Part shown: piece after piece, positions 56,465 through 64,000 of the stretch
Position numbering within the stretch: the first letter of the stretch is position 1
Layout of the letters: each line of letters starts with the position of its first letter
NCBI GenBank assembly: GCA_016432725.1
Contig: JACJDG010000003.1
Span: 5,176,001-5,240,000, forward strand
Source: Streptomyces sp. DHE7-1
GTDB taxonomy: Bacteria > Actinomycetota > Actinomycetes > Streptomycetales > Streptomycetaceae
Length of the DNA stretch: 64,000 nucleotides
Direction: 5' to 3'
The notes under the pieces: model-generated
Seen by the model: the letters and a program-made list of their open reading frames with translations, nothing else
Told to the model about the DNA's origin: nothing
The model's database searches: none
Position numbers and translations under genes: made by a program

Positions 56465-56584
56465 GATTGCGGGACGGTCAGGCCGTTACCCGGAGCGAAT
56501 CTGCGCGAGGGGCGCCCAGCGCTCCCGTAGGCGGAACGCGCATTCAGAGCCTCCGCAAGCCATTAGTGCGATACGGTGCACAGC

Positions 56585-57106
56585 ATGCCTGACGGAAGAC
56601 TCGCCATCCCAGCATCAATGCGCCGCGCTGTCCTAGAAGAGGCGGGCTATTCTTGCGCAATCCCGTCCTGTCGTGCCATGACTACAGAGATCGCGCATAT
56701 TGAGCCATATGCAAAGGTAAAAGAACATACCTTCGATAACCTGATAGCTCTCTGCCCGAACTGTCACACTCGGTATGACGTCCGCAAGGACATTCCGAAG
56801 GCTTCCATCATCAATTACAAGCGGAACTTGGCTGTGCTGAATGGGCGATACAGTGACCTCGAACGTCGCTTGCTTGAAGATGGCGTGGACTACGCGCCCG
56901 GGCAGTGGATTCCCATCCACATCGGCGTCCGTATCCTAATTCGCAATTTGCTTGCAGATGACCTTCTTGCCGAGGTGGACGATTTCCGCTACAAGATCAC
57001 AGGGAATGACCTCGGTGGTATTAAGACGACTGAGTTTTATCAGTTCACTGAGAAGGGCCGTGAGTTCATGGAGCGCTGGCGCGATGCGGAACCGCTGACC
57101 GGCTGA
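56585..57106 (+). CDS. HNH endonuclease
   Basis: A 173-aa protein. The N-terminal HNH domain has zinc Cys pairs in YSCAIPSCR and LCPNCHTRYD, the catalytic His in EIAHIEPYA (about residue 38) and Asn in FDNLIALCPNC. The C-terminal domain (about 95-173) is helical and unassigned (VRILIRNLLADDLLAEVDDF, TEFYQFTEKGREFMERW). Third codon positions are clearly richer in A/T than in the chromosomal genes, a sign of transfer. It is followed by a 665-bp gap. Confidence 0.85.
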   Translation: MPDGRLAIPASMRRAVLEEAGYSCAIPSCRAMTTEIAHIEPYAKVKEHTFDNLIALCPNCHTRYDVRKDIPKASIINYKRNLAVLNGRYSDLERRLLEDGVDYAPGQWIPIHIGVRILIRNLLADDLLAEVDDFRYKITGNDLGGIKTTEFYQFTEKGREFMERWRDAEPLTG

Positions 57107-57771
57107 TGCAGCGCCCGAAGGCCACTGCTCCGGAGGGTGCTTGGCTCCCAAGCGACCTGGCTGGTCATGGGGGTGTGTGGGGAATTCGGTGGGGCGCTCA
57201 GCAGCGCGCCGCCGACGGAGTCTCACTGGGCGAATCGACCTGTCTTCTTGCCCGGGTCTTGCCGGGGATCTTGGCGGTCTGCGTTTTTCCTGCTCAGGCG
57301 TAGTGGGTTCGTGCGCCTGGTGGTCGTCGTTTGTCGTCCTTTGGCCACTGTCGAGCGACCTCGGACGGCCCAGCTTCGGCGCCCTCTGCTGACGGCCGGC
57401 ACTTCGATATGACCCGTCTGAGCCTCAGCCGACGACAGTCAGCCACGATGGCGGGTGCGCCGACCGACCACGCACGCGTATGCCTCGCTGCACCCCCACC
57501 GCCTCAGCCAGGCTGCCGCTGCCGTCGACCACAGCAAGCAAGGACGGCCAGCCCGTGACGACGCTTCCTGAGCCCTCAGCTTGGGAAGCTCGTGTCCTTT
57601 GGCTTGGGTCGCCCCGCTGACCTGCGGCTAGGGGGTTGGTGCCCTGGTCGGCCGCCGCTCCGTGCCCCGGTATCCCCCGTGGTTCCCCGCTGGATCTGGC
57701 ACGTATTTGGCCCGTCTCTTCGTCCCGAACTTCCGTTCGCCAAGAATCCCGGAGACTGGTAGCAAGGCCCT
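57107..57771. other. 665-bp region without a supported gene
   Basis: Only short open frames occur (under about 95 codons on either strand), with no ribosome binding site or similarity I recognise. It could be decayed coding DNA within the element. No hairpin or repeat stands out. Confidence 0.5.
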
Positions 57772-58800
57772 CTACACACGCAAACGCCAGACAAGGCATC
57801 CTTGGTGTGGTTGTTGGGCGCGTGGGGCGTCGACGTCGGTTACGTCATACAGGATGACCCCCCGCGTAGGCACATCAGGCTGATACGGCTCCTCACCTGG
57901 AGCGCTATACAACAGGGCTAGAACCCGTTCAGGCAGCGGCCTAAGCTGCGGCTCACCCCCGCCTTCGTGGTCTTCACCACGCTCATCAGAGAGGGGCCGT
58001 GCCAATTGAAAACGTGGATTATCGCTCCACGCGTGACTGGGTGTAGCAGTTGACGGTCGAGCCGGGAGAGTAGCTTTTCCATCCTTCTCCAACGCATGCA
58101 CAGCAGTCAGCAGGCCCTCCAAGATGCCGAAGCCGCGGGGATCCGCGGTCACTTCCGTTGTACGTTCGTCGCAGAGCACCCTGTTCCACGGCAGCGACGC
58201 GTTCCGTAGCCCCCTATGGGAGATGTTGCAGCCGGCCGTCACGCCGAAGAGCTGGCTCTGAACGTAATAGGCTGACAGAAGACTGCAGCCGTGATGTGAA
58301 TCGTCGGGTGCAGTGTGACTGCACAGCCACTGGCTGGCCTCGGGATTCAACGACCAAGTCAGGTGGTTGTAGAGCAGATAGACTGGGACGCATTCCGCAA
58401 GGAACGCATGCTGGATCAGCAGATCACACTGGTACGCCTCAGGCTGAGGTAGCCAGTAAGCGACGTCGTACTGCCCACGAGCGTTGGCCCGTTTAGCTTG
58501 AATGCGAAGGCCTACGCCGTGGGATCGGTTATGGATCCAGAGTTCCCAGTCCGCACCGTTTCGGCTCTCCTGGGCCTTGTTGAACTGCACCACTTTGATT
58601 CGGCCGTCCATCGCCTGGCGGAGGTGACGTATGTGAACGTCGGTCAGCGTTTCTTCGCCAGGAGGAGGGGAATCCCGATGCCCGTCCTTCAGCCAGTGGA
58701 AGCTGTCGGAGGCCATCCATAGCAGCAGCCTGCACAGTGTGGGTCGAGGCCCTGGCCATAGGCCATCGCTCGGCGCAGAGGGCGGGCGAAGTGTGAGCAT
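57772..58800 (-). CDS. DUF6615-like protein with PD-(D/E)XK-type nuclease motif
   Basis: A 342-aa protein. Residues about 20-105 hold TLCRLLLWMASDSFHWLKDG, GEETLTDVHIRHL (Glu49/Glu50) and GADWELWIHNRSHGVGLRIQ then AKR: an acidic pair (Asp84, Glu86) followed 15-17 residues later by Q-x-K. This is the shape of a PD-(D/E)XK fold with Q in place of D/E. The pattern resembles the DUF6615 family. The rest has several His/Cys (SSHTAPDD-like) and no further domain. ATG 58800 is used because the conserved TLCRLL segment needs it. It is in the element next to an IS. A restriction-like or defence nuclease is a guess from the motif. Confidence 0.62.
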   Translation of the reverse strand: MLTLRPPSAPSDGLWPGPRPTLCRLLLWMASDSFHWLKDGHRDSPPPGEETLTDVHIRHLRQAMDGRIKVVQFNKAQESRNGADWELWIHNRSHGVGLRIQAKRANARGQYDVAYWLPQPEAYQCDLLIQHAFLAECVPVYLLYNHLTWSLNPEASQWLCSHTAPDDSHHGCSLLSAYYVQSQLFGVTAGCNISHRGLRNASLPWNRVLCDERTTEVTADPRGFGILEGLLTAVHALEKDGKATLPARPSTATPSHAWSDNPRFQLARPLSDERGEDHEGGGEPQLRPLPERVLALLYSAPGEEPYQPDVPTRGVILYDVTDVDAPRAQQPHQGCLVWRLRV

Positions 58801-58938
58801 GCTGCCCAGCCAACCACATCAAGTGGGCCTGCTAGTCGGGGTTTACGGCAACCGCCTCTTTTGTTGTCGGGTGCCGTCGGTCAGTGAGCCTCTTCGAGTT
58901 GGCCTCCGATCAGGCGACGGTCCGCGTAGCGCAACGCG

Positions 58939-59781
58939 CGAGGCCCCCAGGCTGTTGATCGAGATGCCTGACGTCTCATCACGTTGCTCGGGGGCCTCGT
59001 TGGTGTTCTATCCTGCCGCACTCGACCTGCCCTATGCGCTCGTGGAGTGGGTGACGATGCTCGTCGTCACCCGTGAGGGCGACCGGCGGTGCAAGCTCCG
59101 TCCGTCTCAGCGTGCGATGGTGACACTGGTGTACCTGCGTGAGCACACCACCCTGGCGAAGATCGCTGCCGGGTTCGGGATCAGCGAGTCCACCGCCCAC
59201 GCCTACACCAGCCAGGTCATCGACCTGCTCGCCGACCGCGCGCCGGGTCTGCTGACGGTCCTGCGCGAGTCCGATGCGGACTTCGTCCTCTGGACGGCAC
59301 GCTCGCCGAGTGCGACCGGGTCGGCGACGGGCGCGCGGACTATTCCAACAAGCACCGCCGGCACGGGGTGAACGTGCAGGTAGTCACCGACCCAGGTGGC
59401 CGGCTGCTGTGGCTCTCACTCGCGTTGCCGGGCCGGGCTCACGACCTGACGGCGGCTCGCACCCACCGGATCATCCGCATCTGCGAGCGCCGAGGCGTCC
59501 CCATTCTGGCCGACCTCGCCTACCAGGGCGGCGGCCCCTGGGTGAGCACCGGAATCAAACGCAGGCCTCTTCAGGAACTCACCCTCACCGAGAAGACCCT
59601 CAACCGGGTCCTGGCCGCGGCACGGACACCGGTCGAACGAGGCGTTGCCCGCCTGAAGTCCTGGCAGATCTTCCGCAGATCCCGATGCAGCCCAAACCGC
59701 ATGACGTCAATCGCCAAAGCCATCCTTACCTGGAGCGGCACCGCTGAAGAAGCTCAGAAGATCGCCCTCGACACCGTCTGA
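58939..59781 (+). mobile_element. IS5-type insertion sequence (transposase with one frameshift)
   Basis: Transposase 59003-59781 (about 259 aa) starts at GTG 59003 (MFYPAALDLPYALVEWVTML). The HTH region is TLAKIAAGFGISESTAHAYT. One base is missing at about 59288-59291; restored, it reads FVLLDGTLAECDRV, giving the first catalytic Asp. The second is in LPGRAHDLTAARTHRII and the Glu is in ARTPVERGVARLKSWQIF, the DDE set of IS5-group enzymes. A 10-bp perfect inverted repeat (CGAGGCCCCC 58939-58948, GGGGGCCTCG 58990-58999) sits just before the start and may form a hairpin controlling expression. Outer IS ends were not defined. Confidence 0.75.
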
Positions 59782-59818
59782 GCATCCGATGGACCGAGGA
59801 GCGGCAGCCGTTGGGCGG

Positions 59819-60598
59819 TCATACGGCGGGCAGTCCTTCAGAGTGCAGCGCCTCACGCGCCGCACGGATGAAGGCGCGGCTTGCTTCGTCAAATGAGGGG
59901 TGGTCTCCAGATGCCGGCTCGTGTGGTTCGCAGAGCGTACTGATCAGTCCAGGCGGTAGCTCGCACGCCGTGAAAAGATCACGAAGCTCTGCCAGTGCTG
60001 CCGTTGAGGTGTCTTCGGGAGTGCCGATGCTGCGCCAGGAGCTTTGAGCGACGGGGATCAATTCCCAGATGCGCGTCACCTCTTGCGGGTGCGTGCGATT
60101 ACGGAGGTTGAGGTCGGTCATCGCGGCCATCCGGCGTGCATGGTTTTCTTCGATGATCACCAAAATCTTGGCTGACGTCTGAAGGGTCATGGCTGCTGAG
60201 GCAACTTCGTCGGGACCTTCCAGCCGCACAACCCAAGCTCTCTGCGACATGTCCGTTTCCAGAGCCCTCAAGGCGGCGATGCAAGCCCGAGTCTCCTCCA
60301 TGCCAGAGGCGCGGCGGAGGTCGTCGCGGGCACCGTCTGTGTAGCTGAGAACGGATTGGAGGAAGGCCGCATAGGCCTCCCGCTGAATTCCACGCCGCCA
60401 CTGTTGATGGTCGCTCTGGCTCTGTGCTTGCACGGCGTCCAGCGCCGCCTGGTAGGTCGCGGCTGCCTGGGCCTGACCTGCGTGGGCAGCGTCCTGCGCT
60501 CCGCGCAGAGCCCAACGGCCGAGGAGGAGGGTCGCCACGATGCCGACGGCTGCGACACCGGCCGAGGCCACCGCCCCGATTCCTTCGAGATCCTTCAT
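59819..60598 (-). CDS. Hypothetical protein with one N-terminal TM helix
   Basis: A 259-aa protein. One hydrophobic segment near the N terminus (GAVASAGVAAVGIVATLLLG, residues 7-26) is followed by a predicted coiled coil (QAAATYQAALDAVQAQSQSD) and a helical cytosolic domain (AYAAFLQSVLSYTDGARDDL, ALETDMSQRAWVVRLEGPDE). There is no catalytic motif. Proteins of this shape are common in streptomycete genomes and often sit in accessory regions. It is flanked by IS fragments on both sides. Function unknown. Confidence 0.62.
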   Translation of the reverse strand: MKDLEGIGAVASAGVAAVGIVATLLLGRWALRGAQDAAHAGQAQAAATYQAALDAVQAQSQSDHQQWRRGIQREAYAAFLQSVLSYTDGARDDLRRASGMEETRACIAALRALETDMSQRAWVVRLEGPDEVASAAMTLQTSAKILVIIEENHARRMAAMTDLNLRNRTHPQEVTRIWELIPVAQSSWRSIGTPEDTSTAALAELRDLFTACELPPGLISTLCEPHEPASGDHPSFDEASRAFIRAAREALHSEGLPAV

Positions 60599-60601
60599 GG
60601 G

Positions 60602-60850
60602 TCACATGATGGAGGGCCCCACGAGACTGAGCCCACTCTCGCGCAGGACCTTCAGCAGACCCGGTGCTCGTTCGGCGAGCATGTCGATGAGCGCGGTGGT
60701 GTAGGCGTGGGCAGTGGACTCGCTGATCCCGAACCCGGCGGCGATCTTCGCGAGGGTGGCGTGTTCGCGCAGGTACACCAGTTGCAGCCCCAACCGCATG
60801 ACGTCAATCGCCAAAGCCATCCTCACCCTGGAGTGGCAACGCTGAAGAAG
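60602..60850. mobile_element. Rearranged IS5-type transposase remnants
   Basis: The minus strand of about 60602-60785 encodes an N-terminal transposase fragment (VYLREHATLAKIAAGFGISE, STAHAYTTALIDMLAERAPG), paralogous to residues about 40-90 of the copy at 59003. Directly abutting it, plus-strand 60786-60845 repeats the 3' end of that transposase (CGCATGACGTCAATCGCCAA occurs at 59699 and 60797). So an inverted 5' fragment is joined to a direct 3' fragment with the catalytic core lost. Confidence 0.78.
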
Positions 60851-61068
60851 CTCAATGGGACATCCACTCTTCCATCGGCTATCTGAAGGCGTCGATGAGT
60901 CTCGGCCCATCGGCCACCGGTCACGACCGAGCTTGGAGGTGGTTGGCGTAGCATCTACTCTCTGCCGCTTGTCAGATTGTGGGTGTAACCTCCAAGATTG
61001 TCGGCGTAGTTGTCCCAGAGACCTGAGTCCTTGCTGGATACTGGCGGGCCCACCGAAGCAGGCGGCAT

Positions 61069-63021
61069 ATGAAGATTTCGCAGATCCTGGACAAGGTCGA
61101 CTCCGGAGACATCGCCTTGCCCGAGTTCCAGCGTGGTTACGTCTGGACACGCGACCAGGTCCGTGGCTTTCTCCAGTCTCTGTACCGCGGTTACCCGATC
61201 GGGGGATTCCTCACCTGGAGTACCAAGGGTGAGAGCGCCAGCACCCGTGGTGGGGGCCCGGCGACCGACGGAACCGTGCAGATGCTCCTCGACGGGCAGC
61301 AGAGGGTGACTACTCTCTACGGCGTCATGCGAGGCCGTTCGCCCCGCTTCTTCGAGGGCAACTCGTCTGCCCTGAGCGGACTTCATTTCAGTCTGGAGAC
61401 CGAGTCCTTCGAGTTCTATGCGCCGGCCAAGATGAAGGATAACCCGTCCTGGGTGGACGTCACCGCACTCTTCCGCGGGGGACTGACCGCACTTCTGCCC
61501 TCCATCACCGCCCTCGCCAACGGCGACGCCAGTCATTTGACTGCCTATATCGAGCGTTTGAATCGTATTACCCAGATCAGGGATCGCAACATTCACATCG
61601 AGGAGGTAACCGGCGAAGGCATGACCATTGATGTGGTCGTGGAGATCTTCAATCGGGTAAACTCCGGTGGCACAAAACTGTCGAAGGGTGACCTTGCGCT
61701 GGCGGCCATCTGTGCCTCTTGGCCGCCAGCCCGCCAGACCATGAACGAGGCGTTGAAGAACTGGTCGGACAGTGGCTTCGCCTTCAAGCTGGACTGGCTG
61801 CTGCGCAACGTCAACGCCGTCATCACAGGCGAGGCGCAGTTTTCCAAGCTGGCGGACGTGGATCCACAAGAGTTCCGGACCGGACTGAATGACACCGTCG
61901 AGTCGATCAGCTACTTGCTCAACGCCTTGGGTGGACGTCTGGGCCTTGACCACGACCGCGTGCTCAACGGCCGGGCTGCGTTTCCCGTCATGAGCCGTCT
62001 ACTGCGCCATCACTCCGGCAAGTTTCCCAACGCCATGACCCGCGATCGACTCTTCTACTGGTTCGTGCACAGCTTCCTTTGGGGTAGGCACACCGGGGCC
62101 ACGGAGACTGCTCTCAACCAGGACCTCGCGGCGGTCGACGCCGGTGGCGTGGACCAGCTGATTGAAACCCTGAGGCAAAGCCGCGGTGGGCGACTGGAGA
62201 TCAGGAGCGAGGACTTTCAGGGCACCAGCATGGGGTCACGGTTCTATCCGCTCCTCTACATGCTCTCCCGAGTCCACGGTGCACAAGATCTGTCCAGTGG
62301 TGTTCCCTTGAAAGATGGCATGCTTGGCAAGCTAAGCTCCCTGCAGGTGCACCACATCTTCCCGAAAGCGCAACTCTACAGGCACGGTTACAGCAGAGCC
62401 GAGGTGAACGCGGTCGCCAACTTCTGTTTCCTTACCCAGGACACTAATCTGCACATCAGTGCGAAGCGCCCAGAGGACTACCTGGCTGAGATCACCCAAA
62501 GCGTGCCAGGCGCTCTGGAATCGCAGTGGATCCCCACAGACCCGGATCTCTGGAGCCTCGACGCATACCGCTCATTCCTCAGCGCAAGGCGGGAACTTCT
62601 GGCCGAAGCGTCCAACAACTTCCTCACCAAACTGTTCCAAGGGCCGTCACCAGTAGCACTGACGCCAAAGGTCGGTACAGCCACGCTTCCTCGGCGGCAA
62701 TCCGTCCCGATGCCTGAGCGGGTGCCGGAGGAGGACATGCCTGGCCTGTACGGCCTGCTGGACGCACTCAAGAAGCAGGGTTTCGCGTCACCGGAACTGG
62801 ACAGCGAGGTTACTGACCCCCACACAGGCAGCCCCATCCTCGTGGCCGTCGCATTCTGGCCTCAGGGACTTCAGGAGGAGATGGGAGACCCTGTGGTCCT
62901 CGTCCCGGAGACCACACCGGCAGAGCAGGCTGCCTTGGAGGCGAGCGAATATCGGGTCTTCCACAGCGTTGCGTCGCTGAGCCGGTACATCGACAACATC
63001 CAAGGCGGTCAGGCTGCCTGA
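61069..63021 (+). CDS. DUF262/HNH protein, GmrSD-like putative restriction factor
   Basis: A 650-aa protein. The N-terminal DUF262 (ParB-like) domain has LPEFQRGYVWTRDQVRGFLQ (residues 17-36) and the nucleotide-handling motif MLLDGQQRVTTLYGVMRG (Asp75-Arg79), then IFNRVNSGGTKLSKGDLALA. The C-terminal nuclease domain has the DUF1524-like HNH pattern LQVHHIFPKAQLYRHGYS (about 424), NAVANFCFLTQDTNLHISAK and RPEDYL. This single-chain arrangement resembles GmrSD type IV restriction enzymes that cut modified DNA. A C-terminal extension of about 150 aa is unassigned. It lies in the integrated element with other nucleases, so phage defence is likely, though not proven. Confidence 0.85.
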   Translation: MKISQILDKVDSGDIALPEFQRGYVWTRDQVRGFLQSLYRGYPIGGFLTWSTKGESASTRGGGPATDGTVQMLLDGQQRVTTLYGVMRGRSPRFFEGNSSALSGLHFSLETESFEFYAPAKMKDNPSWVDVTALFRGGLTALLPSITALANGDASHLTAYIERLNRITQIRDRNIHIEEVTGEGMTIDVVVEIFNRVNSGGTKLSKGDLALAAICASWPPARQTMNEALKNWSDSGFAFKLDWLLRNVNAVITGEAQFSKLADVDPQEFRTGLNDTVESISYLLNALGGRLGLDHDRVLNGRAAFPVMSRLLRHHSGKFPNAMTRDRLFYWFVHSFLWGRHTGATETALNQDLAAVDAGGVDQLIETLRQSRGGRLEIRSEDFQGTSMGSRFYPLLYMLSRVHGAQDLSSGVPLKDGMLGKLSSLQVHHIFPKAQLYRHGYSRAEVNAVANFCFLTQDTNLHISAKRPEDYLAEITQSVPGALESQWIPTDPDLWSLDAYRSFLSARRELLAEASNNFLTKLFQGPSPVALTPKVGTATLPRRQSVPMPERVPEEDMPGLYGLLDALKKQGFASPELDSEVTDPHTGSPILVAVAFWPQGLQEEMGDPVVLVPETTPAEQAALEASEYRVFHSVASLSRYIDNIQGGQAA

Positions 63022-63076
63022 AGGGGGCGCATGCAGCCGTAGGCCAGGAGCATCTGCGTCTTGAGACTATCGGCCG

Positions 63077-63540
63077 TCATGGGTGCACGTTCATCTCGTG
63101 CTTCTTGCGCTTGCCGGAATAGAAGGGCTGGTCGGCGGCGATCCGGTCGATCGGCAGGAGCGTGCCGTCCAGCAGGGTACGCCTCCGTCGAAGCCGGCCG
63201 GGCCGCCTCGGCCAGAGTCCGGCGAGTGAGGCCAACACAGGTCGACGGCTTCGGTGACGTAGCGGTAGGCGGCGGTGGTGCTGATACCGAATCCGGCTGC
63301 GAGCTGGGCGTAGGGGTGGCGGTTGTGGAGACGGGTGAGCGCGAGCAGGCACTGTCGGCCGGCGCTCAGGTGCCGTTAGCGTCGGCCGAGTATCCGGCGG
63401 TGCTCTCGCAGGCGGGCGGCGAGGAAGCCTAGGGCGGAGCTGGGCAGGTAAAGCCCGAACGAGTGGGCAAGCACGCGAACCCTCTGCTGGAGACGGTTCT
63501 TCTTGGTCGAAAACCCCATCTGTAAGGGGCTTCACCACGC
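63077..63540 (-). pseudogene. Truncated, frameshifted IS5-type transposase
   Basis: The end nearest 63077 encodes TLLDGTLLPIDRIAADQPFY then SGKRKKHEMNVHP, the first catalytic Asp region of an IS5-group transposase of a different subtype from the copy at 59003. A second frame upstream encodes an AAGFGISTTTAYRYVTEAV-type HTH, so at least one frameshift lies between them. The C-terminal half with the remaining DDE residues is missing at about 63080. It is clearly dead. Confidence 0.75.
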
Positions 63541-63613
63541 TGTCAGCCCAACTGCCGCACCATTTAATTAGGTTGGGAAAGACTCAACGTCTCAGGGTGT
63601 TCTTGTCATCCGC

Positions 63614-64000
63614 CTACCTGTTGCCCTTGGCGCGGTTGTGGGTCTGGCACAACATCGTCAAGTTGGAAAGGTCAGTCGCGCCACCCTTCGACCACGCTGC
63701 CACGTGATCAGCGTCCATCTCATTCTGCTTGTATATGCGCGCCTTGTTGGCATCACCATTGATCGCACACAGCGGGCAGTTCGACTCGCCGGCGGCCTTC
63801 GCCCTCTGGGTCTGCCGCTCGTACGCGACACGCTTGGCGTTGTCGTCGAACAGTCTGACGTCGAGCAACTGCGGCGCGGTCTTGCCACCGAGCAGGTACT
63901 CGTAGATGCCCTTGGTGTTACGAACGTGCGGATCGGCGCGGAGAGCATCGACCTCGGCGTCGATTGCGGCAGCGTTGTACGAGGTCAAATGGTACAGCTC
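63614..64000 (-). CDS. HNH endonuclease, C-terminal part (5' end beyond window)
   Basis: At least 128 aa; the frame is still open at base 64000, so the N terminus lies outside. The C-terminal HNH domain has the zinc Cys pair in SNCPLCAINGD, the His of NEMDADHVAAWSKGG, Asn in ATDLSNLTMLCQ and the final CQTHNRAKGNR. The preceding YLLGGKTAPQLLDVRLFDDN then AKRVAYERQTQRAKA is the linker seen in DUF262-HNH proteins, so this is probably a second DUF262/HNH restriction-type gene facing the first. It stops at 63614. The start cannot be given. Confidence 0.75.
   Translation of the reverse strand, partial: ELYHLTSYNAAAIDAEVDALRADPHVRNTKGIYEYLLGGKTAPQLLDVRLFDDNAKRVAYERQTQRAKAAGESNCPLCAINGDANKARIYKQNEMDADHVAAWSKGGATDLSNLTMLCQTHNRAKGNR

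Noticed and set aside
57137..57558. Several 60-95 codon frames in the gap after the HNH gene
   Set aside because: They overlap one another in different frames, and none has a ribosome binding site or recognisable motif.

Overview
The window is a high-GC actinobacterial chromosome segment, almost certainly Streptomyces. The evidence is near-uniform G/C third codon positions, a fused 2-oxoglutarate decarboxylase (kgd), a conservon (histidine kinase / roadblock / DUF742 / GTPase), a Lon gene preceded by an HspR-type HAIR operator, Ku with a stand-alone LigD polymerase-type protein, FxsT and SAV_2336-type proteins, and short dispersed Streptomyces repeats.

Layout. 1-4.7 kb: the 3' part of an NAD-type malic enzyme, an MDR dehydrogenase, and a DUF4097-PadR pair read leftwards from a perfect palindrome. 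4.8-17.1 kb: a long rightward block with a Trypco1-like protein, a trypsin-like/VMAP-type protein, a MoxR ATPase, a SAV_2336-type vWA-like/TPR protein, a short FxsA-like RiPP precursor candidate, an aKG-HExxH-type peptide hydroxylase candidate, and a TIR-like/NB-ARC/TPR protein of FxsT type. This is the most interesting part: a ternary protease-ATPase-vWA conflict or signalling system joined to a RiPP-type module with no radical SAM enzyme in sight. 17.3-31.6 kb: kgd, an OmpR-type two-component system, a spermidine-synthase-like protein, lon, a PAS/GAF/SpoIIE phosphatase, a GH25 lysozyme, MarR and PP2C-like proteins. 32.0-37.5 kb: a conservon followed by a styrene-monooxygenase-type flavoenzyme. 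37.5-43.3 kb: NlpC/P60 hydrolase, TetR, two divergent diiron proteins, a membrane protein and a DUF3291 protein. 43.3-48.4 kb: a leftward lipoprotein-kinase-FtsW/RodA-PBP group (cell-wall synthesis). 48.5-54.2 kb: a 23-bp tandem repeat array, a NERD-like protein, LigD-polymerase and Ku (NHEJ), and small conserved genes.

At 55.29 kb there is a truncated, mutated 3' end of tRNA-Arg(CCG), followed on its transcription side by what looks like the native tRNA terminator. To the right of it the DNA is visibly richer in A/T. It carries exonuclease-BRCT, HNH nuclease, PD-(D/E)XK-like, DUF262/HNH (GmrSD-like) and IS5-type transposase genes or fragments. I read 55.3 kb to beyond 64 kb as an integrated element whose intact tRNA-Arg lies outside the window.

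Sequence-quality warning. At least ten otherwise intact genes (PadR, DUF4097, the VMAP-type protein, kgd, the roadblock and GTPase conservon genes, NlpC, the NERD-like gene, LigD-polymerase and others) are each broken by one to three events. Every event is restored by adding one base, mostly in a short G or C run. Because conserved housekeeping genes such as kgd are hit, these are most likely base-calling deletions and not real pseudogenes. I give full-length coordinates for such genes and mark the break points.
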